A stretch of DNA of 64,000 nt from an uncultured Roseovarius sp. (GTDB lineage Bacteria > Pseudomonadota > Alphaproteobacteria > Rhodobacterales > Rhodobacteraceae), in contig NZ_CAMYMD010000067.1 of the NCBI RefSeq assembly GCF_947259555.1, positions 23,219 through 87,218 of the forward strand, read 5' to 3'. A program made the translations under genes and the position numbers. Each line of letters opens with the position of its first letter. Position 1 is the first letter of the stretch. A model generated the notes under the pieces. It ran no database searches, was not told the DNA's origin, and saw only the letters and a list, made by a program, of their open reading frames with translations. Below are positions 36,557 through 45,642 of the stretch, one piece after another.

Positions 36557-38854
36557 GTGGCATTCACCACCCATCCAGGCGGTCCCATAGGCAAGGCGGC
36601 AACGCGTCTGGGCCCGAGAGCAGGCATGCTCTCGGTCGCAGCATTCGCTTTCTGGGCGGCTTCCCTTCTGGTGCCCCAAGATCATGCGCGATGGTTGTTG
36701 TGGTTGATCGCCGCCACGATCGGAAGTGTTGCCGTCTTGGTCATGGCCATAGGTCGGCGCGTCGCGCGGCAGACTTCAGATTTTGAGGCAGAGGCTGCGC
36801 ACCTGCTGGAGGCTGATCCGGTCCCGACGTTAGTCACCGGTATCGATGGACAGCTTGTCTACCGCAATATTGCGGCGACGCGTGATCTCGGGGCGGATCG
36901 GGAGACGACGCTGGCGGGTGCGCTGAGACAGGTGCTGGCCAATCCTGGTGCCGTTCTCTACCGGATGGAGACCCGCGCGCTTGCCAAAGGTTCGGCGGTT
37001 GAGGATCTGCTGACCCGTGCAGGTGCGCTGCGGCTCAGTGTCCATCGCTGCGGAGACAAGTGGTTGTTGTGGAGGATCGAGAAGGCCTCCGATCAGTTGC
37101 CGCGCGATACCGAGTCGCACCCGTTGCCGATGCTCACGGTCGGGCGCAACGATGCTGTGCTTTTCATGAATCCGGCCGCGCGGGACCTGGTTGGCGAGCG
37201 CGTGCGCTCGCTTGATAAGCTGTGTCAAGAAATGCCCCTGCGTTCGGGAGAGGTGAACGCCATTACCACGGCGGATGGTCCATTATCTTGTTTGGTGGCC
37301 GAGCGCGAGTGCATGGCGGGACGGCGGGAGATCTATCTGCTTCCTGGAGTTGTCGGACTGGGATGCCAGCCGGATGGCTGGGCCTTTTTCGATGACTTGC
37401 CGGTGCCGCTCTTGAAACTCGCCAGGGACGGCATGATCGAATTGTCGAACCGTCCGGCGCGAGACCTGCTCGGTATTGAAACTCGTGCGGGGCTTGGACT
37501 GAGTGACGCGCTTGAAGGGCTCGGTCGATCGATCGCCGATTGGATCGATGACGCTGCAGCAGCACGTGGTACCGTTCATTCCGAGTTTTTGCGTGTGAAA
37601 CGCGAGGATCGCGAGGTTTTTGTTCAGGTGACCCTCAATCGAGCGGTTGACCAGGGAGAGGTCGTTCTTATTGCCGTGCTGAACGACGCGACAAAGCTGA
37701 AATCGCTCGAGGCCCAATTCGTGCAGAGCCAGAAGATGCAAGCAATCGGCCAGCTGGCTGGCGGTGTCGCGCACGATTTCAACAATCTTCTCACCGCTAT
37801 TTCCGGTCATTGCGATCTATTGCTCCTGCGGCACGATCAGGGAGACGACGATTTTGGCGACCTTATGCAGATCAATCAAAACACCAATCGCGCCGCCGCA
37901 TTGGTCAGCCAATTGCTTGCCTATTCGCGCAAGCAGACACTGCGTCCTCAAGTCATCGACTTGCGTGACACATTGTCGGATCTGACGCATCTCCTCAACC
38001 GGCTGGTAGGCGAGAAAGTGTCCTTGTCCCTGCGCCAGGATCCGACTCTGGCCCCCATCCGCGCCGACAAGCGGCAGCTTGAACAGGTATTGATGAACCT
38101 CGTCGTGAACGCCCGTGATGCCATGCCCGAGGGAGGCGATATTCGAATCGAGACCCAGAATTTGATATTGGACGCGCCTCTAAGCCGTGATCGCGCCCTT
38201 GTGGCTGCGGGACAATATGTGTGTGTCCAAGTCTGCGATGATGGCGTCGGAATCGCGCCGGACAAGTTGCAAAAGGTATTCGAGCCTTTTTTTACAACAA
38301 AACGTACCGGTGAGGGCACTGGGCTCGGACTTTCGACGGCCTACGGCATAGTAAAACAAACCGGTGGTTTTATCTTCGCCGATAGCACGCTGGGCGAGGG
38401 CACATGCTTCAAGCTGCTCTTTCCGGCATATCTTGGGGACTATGTGCCGCTTGACAAACCGCCTTCGCAGGCCACCTCGCGGGCGCCGGCAACTGGCGTG
38501 GTCTTGCTGGTAGAGGACGAGGCGCCAGTGCGTGCCTTTGCCAGCCGCGCATTGCAGTTGCGCGGGTTCACCGTGCTCGAGGCGGACTCTGCCGAAGATG
38601 CTCTGGATATGCTGACGGATGAAACTTTGGACGTAGATGTGTTCGTGACAGATGTCGTCATGCCGGGGATTGATGGACCGGGCTGGGTGCAGAAGGCCTT
38701 GGAGCAGCGGCCCGATGCACGGGTTGTTTTTATGTCCGGGTATGCCGAAGAAACATTTGGACCCGCACAGTCGCGCATTCCAAATTCCGTTTTCCTCGCA
38801 AAACCCTTTTCACTTAACGAGCTGACTGAAATCGTACAACGCCAGATTTTGTGA
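36557..38854 (+). CDS. cckA: CckA-type hybrid sensor histidine kinase
   Basis: A 765-residue cell-cycle kinase feeding phosphate to ChpT and CtrA. Two membrane segments (about 25-45 and 47-68) are followed by PAS-like sensing regions (about 85-370). The kinase core shows the H box GGVAHDFNNLLTAI with His near 406, N box MNLVVNARDAM, G1 DDGVGIAPDK and G2 GEGTGLGLS. A C-terminal receiver domain (about 645-765) carries the Asp near 698 in VFVTDVVMPG and Lys in LAKPF. Architecture and motif order match CckA. The start is GTG at 36557 with no strong ribosome-binding site. A CtrA-type site lies upstream. ctrA and chpT are outside the window. Confidence 0.9.
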   Translation: MAFTTHPGGPIGKAATRLGPRAGMLSVAAFAFWAASLLVPQDHARWLLWLIAATIGSVAVLVMAIGRRVARQTSDFEAEAAHLLEADPVPTLVTGIDGQLVYRNIAATRDLGADRETTLAGALRQVLANPGAVLYRMETRALAKGSAVEDLLTRAGALRLSVHRCGDKWLLWRIEKASDQLPRDTESHPLPMLTVGRNDAVLFMNPAARDLVGERVRSLDKLCQEMPLRSGEVNAITTADGPLSCLVAERECMAGRREIYLLPGVVGLGCQPDGWAFFDDLPVPLLKLARDGMIELSNRPARDLLGIETRAGLGLSDALEGLGRSIADWIDDAAAARGTVHSEFLRVKREDREVFVQVTLNRAVDQGEVVLIAVLNDATKLKSLEAQFVQSQKMQAIGQLAGGVAHDFNNLLTAISGHCDLLLLRHDQGDDDFGDLMQINQNTNRAAALVSQLLAYSRKQTLRPQVIDLRDTLSDLTHLLNRLVGEKVSLSLRQDPTLAPIRADKRQLEQVLMNLVVNARDAMPEGGDIRIETQNLILDAPLSRDRALVAAGQYVCVQVCDDGVGIAPDKLQKVFEPFFTTKRTGEGTGLGLSTAYGIVKQTGGFIFADSTLGEGTCFKLLFPAYLGDYVPLDKPPSQATSRAPATGVVLLVEDEAPVRAFASRALQLRGFTVLEADSAEDALDMLTDETLDVDVFVTDVVMPGIDGPGWVQKALEQRPDARVVFMSGYAEETFGPAQSRIPNSVFLAKPFSLNELTEIVQRQIL

Positions 38855-38864
38855 GTGGGGTACG

Positions 38865-39515
38865 TCAATCAGCACGGTCCTCCGGTCGCGGCTTCGGTGG
38901 CTGGGCCTGATAAGTGCCGTCTGCGCCAATCCCACCCCAAAGGCTGAAATCGTCGGCGTATTTGCGGCGTAGCCTCGCCGCAGATTCGGGCGAAAGATTT
39001 AGAGGCAGGACCGGTGACCGATTGACGCTTTCAGGCGCAACAGTCACTCCGAGCCGTGCTTCGAGGAACTGTCGGAGTCCGGCTTGATCCTCATAACGAA
39101 ACAGATGGGTGACGCGGACGCCATTGCGCTGTGGTTCTAGGAACTTAGCCTGCCTGCCGACATTGGCGTAACTGGGTTGATCGCCGGCACAATACGCCGC
39201 AACGAAAGCATCGAAGCTCAATTTCTGCGTGCTGTTCACATGTCCAGCCATTTCGGGGCGGCGGCGATACCTGTACCAACTGCCAAGCCAATCAACCGGT
39301 TCGCGCATGACCGCGGCGACATCAAAGGAACCCTCGAAAAATCGCTCGACCATAGGTCTGAAAAACCGATTGTATCGAAATAAAGGCGCATGCTTGAGCT
39401 CTGGCGGCGCTGAAACCGCAATTGCCGCAAAAGGTGCGAGAGCCGCCTCATATGCCGTGCTGCCAGTCTTGGGAACCGACAACAAAACTAGCCTTGCTTG
39501 GGAGAAAATCAGCAT
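38865..39515 (-). CDS. Sulfotransferase-family protein
   Basis: A 216-residue protein with the PAPS-binding elements of sulfotransferases: [11 protein letters not shown] (5'-phosphosulfate loop, residues 14-24) and [19 protein letters not shown] (3'-phosphate motif). The protein is short for the family and the acceptor is unknown; a cell-surface sugar or lipid is plausible. It is convergent with cckA (11 bases between stops) and divergent from recA. Confidence 0.8.
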   Translation of the reverse strand: MLIFSQARLVLLSVPKTGSTAYEAALAPFAAIAVSAPPELKHAPLFRYNRFFRPMVERFFEGSFDVAAVMREPVDWLGSWYRYRRRPEMAGHVNSTQKLSFDAFVAAYCAGDQPSYANVGRQAKFLEPQRNGVRVTHLFRYEDQAGLRQFLEARLGVTVAPESVNRSPVLPLNLSPESAARLRRKYADDFSLWGGIGADGTYQAQPPKPRPEDRAD

Positions 39516-39641
39516 GCGCCCCTTTCGAATGTCATCTTCGATCCGCTCGTTGGCTGAAACTACTTCTTAATCTTTGCGGGCGAAAGTGGAGATACCATAA
39601 TTTACTTGAAGTGTTCGTGCTTTGTCTTCATAACGAACTGG

Positions 39642-39656
39642 GAACAAAAAAGGAAC
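39642..39656. promoter_or_regulatory. LexA (SOS) box upstream of recA
   Basis: GAACAAAAAAGGAAC is GAAC-N7-GAAC, the reverse complement of the alphaproteobacterial LexA consensus GTTC-N7-GTTC. It lies 51 bases before the recA start. A possible promoter (TTGAAG 39606-39611, CATAAC 39629-39634, 17-base spacer) just precedes it, so LexA would block the transcription start. Confidence 0.8.
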
Positions 39657-39706
39657 ACAGCCAATCATTGCCGCGCGCGGCAGGGTGTGAAATAAGGGAC
39701 CGACAA

Positions 39707-40789
39707 ATGGCAACGGCAGATCTTCTATCCATGGATAACAAGCGAAACGCGGACAAGCAGAAAGCGCTCGATAGCGCGTTGGCTCAGATCGAACGGCAGT
39801 TTGGCAAGGGCTCGATAATGCGCATGGGCGGCGACAACCCCGTCAGGGATATCGAATCTACATCGACGGGCTCCCTAGGCCTTGATATCGCCCTCGGTAT
39901 CGGAGGCATACCCAAGGGCCGTGTCGTCGAGATTTATGGCCCTGAAAGTTCGGGCAAGACGACGTTGACCTTGCATTGTGTGGCTGAAGAGCAAAAGAAG
40001 GGCGGCGTTTGCGCATTCGTTGATGCCGAGCATGCGCTGGATCCTGTTTATGCGCGCAAGCTGGGCGTCGATCTTGATGAATTGCTGATTTCTCAGCCCG
40101 ACACGGGAGAGCAGGCGCTTGAGATTGTCGACACCCTGGTGCGGTCTGGTGCGATCAGTCTGGTCGTCGTGGATTCGGTCGCTGCTCTTACCCCGAAGTC
40201 GGAACTTGAGGGTGAAATGGGTGATAGCAGCGTTGGTGTGCAGGCGCGCCTGATGAGCAAGGCCATGCGCAAGCTGACCGGGTCGATCAGTCGAACCAAT
40301 TGCACGGTGATCTTCATCAACCAGATTCGCATGAAGATCGGCGTGATGTTCGGTAGCCCCGAGACCACGACGGGCGGAAACGCCCTCAAGTTTTACAGTT
40401 CCGTCAGACTGGACATTCGGCGTATCGGCTCACTCAAGGATCGCGATGAGATCGTTGGTAACGCGACGCGCGTGAAAGTCGTCAAAAACAAGGTGGCACC
40501 TCCGTTCAAGGAAGTCGAATTCGACATCATGTACGGTGAAGGAATCTCGAAAATGGGTGAGTTGCTCGATCTTGGCGTCAAGGCCGGGGTTGTTGAAAAG
40601 TCGGGCAGTTGGTTCAGCTATGGCGATCAGCGGATCGGGCAGGGCCGGGAGAATGCGAAAACATACCTTCGCGAACATTCTGAGATGGCACTGGAGATCG
40701 AGGATAAGATCAGGGCCTCGCACGGGCTCGATTTTGATCTGCCCGAGGGCTCTGACGGCTCCGAGAAAGGTGGCGTTCTAGAGGCGTAG
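39707..40789 (+). CDS. recA: Recombinase RecA
   Basis: Catalyses strand exchange in homologous recombination and activates LexA self-cleavage. The 360-residue protein has Walker A GPESSGKT (about 79-86), Walker [11 protein letters not shown], loop L1 [17 protein letters not shown] and loop L2 [29 protein letters not shown] at 39707 is chosen because the alphaproteobacterial N-terminus ([22 protein letters not shown]) follows shortly and AAGGGAC precedes it; the frame is open to 39422 but covers the promoter and SOS box. A terminator follows at 40815. Confidence 0.98.
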   Translation: MATADLLSMDNKRNADKQKALDSALAQIERQFGKGSIMRMGGDNPVRDIESTSTGSLGLDIALGIGGIPKGRVVEIYGPESSGKTTLTLHCVAEEQKKGGVCAFVDAEHALDPVYARKLGVDLDELLISQPDTGEQALEIVDTLVRSGAISLVVVDSVAALTPKSELEGEMGDSSVGVQARLMSKAMRKLTGSISRTNCTVIFINQIRMKIGVMFGSPETTTGGNALKFYSSVRLDIRRIGSLKDRDEIVGNATRVKVVKNKVAPPFKEVEFDIMYGEGISKMGELLDLGVKAGVVEKSGSWFSYGDQRIGQGRENAKTYLREHSEMALEIEDKIRASHGLDFDLPEGSDGSEKGGVLEA

Positions 40790-40814
40790 AGGAATAATCC
40801 TATCACACGTGATC

Positions 40815-40844
40815 AGGCCCGGCGATTGTCCGGGCCTTTTTCTT
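40815..40844 (+). terminator. Rho-independent terminator between recA and alaS
   Basis: AGGCCCGG and CCGGGCCT form a perfect eight-base-pair stem around CGATTGT, followed by TTTTCTT. It separates recA from alaS transcription. Confidence 0.9.
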
Positions 40845-40919
40845 GCGGTGGACATGATCCGGTGGCCCCGTTACATCAACAGGATACAGGCCAAACACAC
40901 GCTCGGGAAAGAGACACGC

Positions 40920-43586
40920 ATGCCCAGTCTGAATGAAATTCGTTCTACGTTCCTGAATTTTTTCGAACGCAACGATCACCGCGTGGTCGACAGCTCGCCC
41001 CTCGTTCCTCGCAATGATCCGACGCTCATGTTCACCAATTCCGGCATGGTGCAGTTCAAGAACTGTTTTACAGGTGTGGAGCATCGTGACTATACCCGTG
41101 CCACGACCAGTCAGAAATGCGTCCGCGCGGGCGGCAAGCACAATGACCTCGACAACGTCGGCTACACGGCGCGGCACCATACGTTTTTCGAGATGCTGGG
41201 GAATTTCAGTTTTGGCGATTATTTCAAGGAACAGGCGATCCCTTACGCATGGGACCTTCTGACCAAGGACTTCGGTCTCGACAAATCCAAGCTGCTCGTC
41301 ACAGTCTATCATACCGATGACGAAGCGGCGGAAATCTGGAAAAAATACGCGGGTCTGGGGGATGACCGCATTATCCGCATCGCCACCGACGATAACTTCT
41401 GGTCGATGGGGGCCACAGGCCCGTGCGGCCCATGTACCGAGATTTTCTACGATCATGGACCCGGGATCTGGGGTGGGCCACCGGGCAGCGCGGAAGAGGA
41501 CGGTGATCGCTTCATAGAAATATGGAACCTCGTGTTCATGCAGAATGAGCGCTTCGAGGATGGCACGCAGCGTGATCTCGACATGCAGTCGATCGACACC
41601 GGCATGGGGCTCGAGCGGATTGGCGCCCTTTTGCAGGGAAAGCATGACAATTACGATACCGATCTCATGCGCAGCCTGATCGAGGCAAGCGCCCATGCGA
41701 CGAGCGCGGACCCAGATGGTCCGGGACAAGTCCATCACAGGGTGATTGCCGACCATCTGCGCTCGACATCCTTTCTGATGGCCGACGGTGTGATGCCGTC
41801 AAATGAGGGACGTGGCTATGTTCTGCGCCGGATCATGCGCAGGGCGATGCGGCACGCGCATATGCTGGGCGCAAAGGACCCTGTGATGCATCGGCTCGTT
41901 CCGGCGCTGGTCGCACAGATGGGTCAGGCCTTTCCAGAGCTTGGCCGGGCGCAGGCGATGATCGAGGAAACGCTTAAACTCGAGGAAACGCGGTTCAAGC
42001 AGACTTTGGACCGCGGGCTGCGCTTGCTCGATGATGAATTGACGGAATTGCCAGAGGATGCTGCGCTCCCCGGCGAGACGGCGTTCAAGCTCTATGATAC
42101 ATTCGGTTTTCCGCTCGATCTGACCCAAGACGCGTTGCGCGAGCGTGGACGCGACGTGGATACGGAGGGCTTTGATTCGGCCATGGCCGAGCAGAAGGCC
42201 AAGGCGCGTGCGGCCTGGTCGGGGTCGGGTGAGGCTGCTGATCAGGCGGTTTGGTTCGATATCGCGGAGGAAACGGGCACGACGGATTTCCTCGGCTACG
42301 ATACGGAGGTGGCCGAGGCGCAGATTGTCGCTCTCGTGCAGGATGGGACGCGGGTTGATGCCGCGCCGGCGGCACAGACCGTACAGGTCGTACTGAACCA
42401 GACACCTTTCTACGCCGAGTCCGGCGGGCAAGTCGGGGACACTGGGATCTTGCGCAGCGAGACGGGGCGCGCCCGGGTTACGGATACCCGCAAGATTGCG
42501 GGCGTGTTCATCCATTATGCAGAGATCGAAGATGGCGAGATTTCTGCCGGGCAATCGGCGCAGCTCGAGGTCGACCATGATCGGCGCGGTGCGATCCGCG
42601 CCAATCATTCGGCCACACACCTCTTGCACGAGGCGCTGCGCAAGGCGCTTGGCGATCACGTGGCGCAGCGGGGCTCGCTCAATGCCGAAGATCGGCTGCG
42701 TTTCGATTTCAGTCATTCCAAGGCACTTAGCGCGACGGAATTTGAACGCGTCGAGCGCGAGGTGAATGAGTTTATCCGGCAGAACGCGCAGGTCGAGACC
42801 CGGATCATGACACCGGATGAAGCCCGGGCCCTAGGCGCGCAGGCGCTCTTTGGCGAGAAATATGGCGATGAGGTGCGCGTCGTGTCGATGGGGCAGGATG
42901 CGGGCTCTGGCAAGGGCACTGATGGTCAGACCTATTCTATCGAATTGTGCGGCGGCACGCATGTGCGCCGCACCGGCGACATCGGCATGTTCGTGGCCCT
43001 CGGCGACGTCGCGTCGAGCGCGGGCGTGCGCAGGATAGAGGCTCTGACCGGTGCGGCAGCATTCGATTATCTCAACGGGCAGAATGCGCGGCTGGTGCGC
43101 GCTGCTGCCGAGTTGAAGGCGCGCGCCGAGGATGTGCCAGAGCGCGTGCACGCTCTGCTGGAAGAGCGCCGCTCACTGGTCAATGAGGTGGCCCAGCTCC
43201 GCCGCGAGTTGGCGATGTCGGGTGGTGCAGGGCAGGGAGCGGGGGCGGAACCTCGCGATATTGGCGGCATTCAGGTGATCGCGCAGGTCCTTTCCGGGGT
43301 GCAAGGCAAGGATTTGCCGTCGCTGATTGACGAAATGAAGGCTCGGCTCGGCTCGGGTGCGGTCTTGCTTATTGCGGATACTGGCGGCAAGGTGGCAGTC
43401 GCGGCCGGTGTAACAACCGATCTGACCGATCGACTCTCGGCCGTCGATATGGTGCGGGCTGCCGTGGCTGAGCTCGGTGGCAAGGGAGGCGGCGGTCGTC
43501 CTGACATGGCGCAGGGCGGCGGCAGTAACATTGACGCTGCGGAGGCGGCCATCGCAGCTGCGTCAGACGTGGTCGATGGGTCATGA
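40920..43586 (+). CDS. alaS: Alanyl-tRNA synthetase
   Basis: Charges tRNA-Ala. The 888-residue protein shows class II motif 1 and catalytic region ([34 protein letters not shown]), the editing domain zinc ligands [12 protein letters not shown] and [13 protein letters not shown], and the C-Ala oligomerisation domain at the end. ATG at 40920 matches the conserved N-terminus ([16 protein letters not shown]). The segment between the recA terminator and this start is 75 bases and should contain its promoter. Confidence 0.98.
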   Translation: MPSLNEIRSTFLNFFERNDHRVVDSSPLVPRNDPTLMFTNSGMVQFKNCFTGVEHRDYTRATTSQKCVRAGGKHNDLDNVGYTARHHTFFEMLGNFSFGDYFKEQAIPYAWDLLTKDFGLDKSKLLVTVYHTDDEAAEIWKKYAGLGDDRIIRIATDDNFWSMGATGPCGPCTEIFYDHGPGIWGGPPGSAEEDGDRFIEIWNLVFMQNERFEDGTQRDLDMQSIDTGMGLERIGALLQGKHDNYDTDLMRSLIEASAHATSADPDGPGQVHHRVIADHLRSTSFLMADGVMPSNEGRGYVLRRIMRRAMRHAHMLGAKDPVMHRLVPALVAQMGQAFPELGRAQAMIEETLKLEETRFKQTLDRGLRLLDDELTELPEDAALPGETAFKLYDTFGFPLDLTQDALRERGRDVDTEGFDSAMAEQKAKARAAWSGSGEAADQAVWFDIAEETGTTDFLGYDTEVAEAQIVALVQDGTRVDAAPAAQTVQVVLNQTPFYAESGGQVGDTGILRSETGRARVTDTRKIAGVFIHYAEIEDGEISAGQSAQLEVDHDRRGAIRANHSATHLLHEALRKALGDHVAQRGSLNAEDRLRFDFSHSKALSATEFERVEREVNEFIRQNAQVETRIMTPDEARALGAQALFGEKYGDEVRVVSMGQDAGSGKGTDGQTYSIELCGGTHVRRTGDIGMFVALGDVASSAGVRRIEALTGAAAFDYLNGQNARLVRAAAELKARAEDVPERVHALLEERRSLVNEVAQLRRELAMSGGAGQGAGAEPRDIGGIQVIAQVLSGVQGKDLPSLIDEMKARLGSGAVLLIADTGGKVAVAAGVTTDLTDRLSAVDMVRAAVAELGGKGGGGRPDMAQGGGSNIDAAEAAIAAASDVVDGS

Positions 43587-43603
43587 CCGCCTGAGGAGAC
43601 TGG

Positions 43604-43888
43604 ATGAGCGCCTATATCATTGGCCGGATCACAGTGACGAGTCCGGAAGATTATCAAGCTTATGCAAGCCAGACTGTGGCTCTGGCCGAAAGGTTTGGCG
43701 GGCGGTTTCTCGTCAAAGGCGGGTCTCAGGACGTGCTTGAGGGCAATTGCCCCGAGCGGCATGTCATCATAGAGTTTCCGAGCCGGGAGGCGGCGCTGGA
43801 GTGGTACAATTCAGACGCCTACCGCCGCATCCTGCCAATTGCGCTCAGCAGTAGCGAACGTGATATCGTTGTCGTCGACGGCATCTGA
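43604..43888 (+). CDS. DUF1330 domain protein (first of a tandem pair)
   Basis: A 94-residue dimeric alpha-beta-barrel protein. AYIIGRITVTSPEDYQAYASQT and HVIIEFPSREAALEWYNSDAYRRILPIAL are the family blocks. It begins 17 bases after alaS, so it may be co-transcribed. It is paralogous to the next gene, with clear similarity in FPS-EAA-WY-SDAY/EYQ. Function unknown. Confidence 0.88.
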   Translation: MSAYIIGRITVTSPEDYQAYASQTVALAERFGGRFLVKGGSQDVLEGNCPERHVIIEFPSREAALEWYNSDAYRRILPIALSSSERDIVVVDGI

Positions 43889-43908
43889 AAGTTTGAGGAG
43901 ATTCAACA

Positions 43909-44196
43909 ATGCCAGCCCTCTGGATTGCACATGTGACCGTTACAGATGACGAGGCGTACGGACGCTACGCAGCCCTCGCGGGGCCTGCCATCGCCGAGCA
44001 CGGCGGCACGTTCATTGCGCGGGGTGGACGCTATGTGCAGCTCGAAGGCAAGGAACGAGCGCGCAATGTTGTCGCGCGTTTTCCGAGCCTTGAGGCGGCC
44101 GAGGCGTGCTATCATAGCCCTGAATATCAAAAGGCGCTCGATCACGCGCGCGGGGCGTCCGAGCGGGAACTCATAATCGTAGAGACAAGTGAATAA
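43909..44196 (+). CDS. DUF1330 domain protein (second of a tandem pair)
   Basis: A 95-residue paralogue of the preceding protein: ALWIAHVTVTDDEAYGRYAALAG and NVVARFPSLEAAEACYHSPEYQKALDHARG match the same domain. The two genes are 20 bases apart and look like a local duplication that has diverged, so they could form a heterodimer. Confidence 0.87.
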   Translation: MPALWIAHVTVTDDEAYGRYAALAGPAIAEHGGTFIARGGRYVQLEGKERARNVVARFPSLEAAEACYHSPEYQKALDHARGASERELIIVETSE

Positions 44197-44379
44197 ACGC
44201 AAATTCTTGAGCTCAGACGTGTTTGCCAATTCATTTTCCGCTCACTATCTATGAAACAGTACCGCCCTTCTCGTATCTTCGTTTCCATTTGGTGCTCAAA
44301 GTAGAAACAGGCTCATTGCCGCGTCTGGGCTCGTCAACGCGCGGGTCAGCCCTATTTCCTGTCGCGAAAGGGGAGCGCC

Positions 44380-44925
44380 ATGAGACTATTGCTAACGCTT
44401 ATCTTGAGCAGTTACGCGAGTTTTGCGGCGGCTCAAGATATAGAGGCCTTGGACCAAGACGGTGTCGTTGCCATGATGCGTCATGCGCTGGCGCCGGGTA
44501 CGGGTGACCCGGGCGGGTTTGAATTGAGGGACTGCTCCACGCAGCGCAATCTTGATGCGCGGGGGCGAGCGCAGGCGCGTCGTACCGGCGCGGCACTGCG
44601 TGAAGCCGGGATCGCGTTTGACAAGGTCTGGAGCAGTCGTTGGTGCCGCGCGCGTGATACCGCCGAGTTGATGGAGATGGGTAAGGTGATCGAGCAGCCC
44701 GCGCTCGACTCCTTTTTTGCAGGGCGCGGCGACCGGGAAGACCAGACTGCAGCAACGCTCGATCTCATTCAGGCTTTGCCCGAGCAGACGCGGCTTTTGA
44801 TTGTCACGCATCAGGTCAATATTACAGCCTTGACGGGACGGGGCGTGAGCTCTGGGGAGATCATCATAACGCGCAGGGGATCTGACGTGCTCGATGTGAT
44901 CGGTCGTCATCTGATTGCCCCGTAG
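44380..44925 (+). CDS. Exported histidine phosphatase family protein
   Basis: A 181-residue protein with a signal peptide (LLTLILSSYASFAAA, cleavage before QD) and the phosphohistidine motif as MMRHALAPGTGDPG, in which the histidine should be phosphorylated. The second catalytic His is in VTHQVNITAL. It belongs to the SixA/phosphoglycerate-mutase-like branch 1, periplasmic subgroup. Substrate unknown. AAAGGGGAG precedes the ATG. Confidence 0.87.
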   Translation: MRLLLTLILSSYASFAAAQDIEALDQDGVVAMMRHALAPGTGDPGGFELRDCSTQRNLDARGRAQARRTGAALREAGIAFDKVWSSRWCRARDTAELMEMGKVIEQPALDSFFAGRGDREDQTAATLDLIQALPEQTRLLIVTHQVNITALTGRGVSSGEIIITRRGSDVLDVIGRHLIAP

Positions 44926-44934
44926 ACGTGCGGC

Positions 44935-45345
44935 TCAGCGCAGTCTCGGCACACCGTCGGCATGTGTGCTGCGATCGACGACGCCCGCGCGCAAGCTGCG
45001 GCCGATCCGATGTGCCAGCGCCGACCACGCGGCGGCCTGCTCGGGGCGCAGCTCTCGCGCGACTACGGCGTCAAAGAGCGCCAGCCAAGTCGAGAACATC
45101 CCCGGCTGAACGTTGCGGGCCTTCACATGGGCCGCCATCGGACTCCCGTCATAAACCCGCTCGTGCAGGATCGAATTGGCCCAGAAATCGGCGACCTTGG
45201 CCTCATGCGCGGGCCAGTCCTCGACATGCACGGCAAAGACCGGGCCCAAGCCGGGATGGTTGCGCACGGCCTCGTAGAACGTGGCAACGACCCGCTCTAT
45301 CTCGGGTCGGGTGATGTCGAAGCGTGGGGGCAGGGTGATGCTCAT
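44935..45345 (-). CDS. Group III truncated haemoglobin
   Basis: A 136-residue 2-on-2 globin. FYEAVRNHPGLGPVFAVHVEDWPAHEAKVADFWANSILH covers helices B-E; the proximal histidine is likely His73 (MAAHVKAR) and WPAHEAKVADFW is typical of group III. Such globins may bind O2, NO or CO. It is convergent with the phosphatase gene. Confidence 0.9.
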   Translation of the reverse strand: MSITLPPRFDITRPEIERVVATFYEAVRNHPGLGPVFAVHVEDWPAHEAKVADFWANSILHERVYDGSPMAAHVKARNVQPGMFSTWLALFDAVVARELRPEQAAAWSALAHRIGRSLRAGVVDRSTHADGVPRLR

Positions 45346-45403
45346 GGTCTTTATGTGGCGCGGGACGCGGGCCGAGGCAATCCCCTCTTGTGGCTGGGTG
45401 GGG

Positions 45404-45449
45404 CCGAAATCTTGAAAAGATTTCGGAGCGCTTTCTTTTCAAGAAAGCG
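45404..45449. other. Two back-to-back perfect hairpins
   Basis: Hairpin 1 (45404-45426): CCGAAATCTT/AAGATTTCGG around GAA. Hairpin 2 (45429-45449): CGCTTTCTT/AAGAAAGCG around TTC. They lie in the 297-base gap between the globin gene start and ileS. No T-tract follows; the rest of the gap shows no gene. They may act as bidirectional structure or a dispersed repeat. Confidence 0.6.
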
Positions 45450-45642
45450 GGCGCGCGCCCTCTGGACGCCTGCCGGGTCCGCGCCTATAAGGCGAAGCAT
45501 GATGAGACGCATAGCGATCATTATTCGAATTACATGCCCGGCGCTCTGACCCCCTCGAGCCGCCGGGATCACAGGCGTTTGAGCCATCGCGCCGCCCCAG
45601 ACCCCCTGATTTCCAACACTCCAGTGACAAAGGACGTCACCC

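Noticed and set aside
45346-45642. T-box riboswitch before ileS
   Set aside because: No specifier stem or T-box sequence is visible; T-boxes are not expected in this group.
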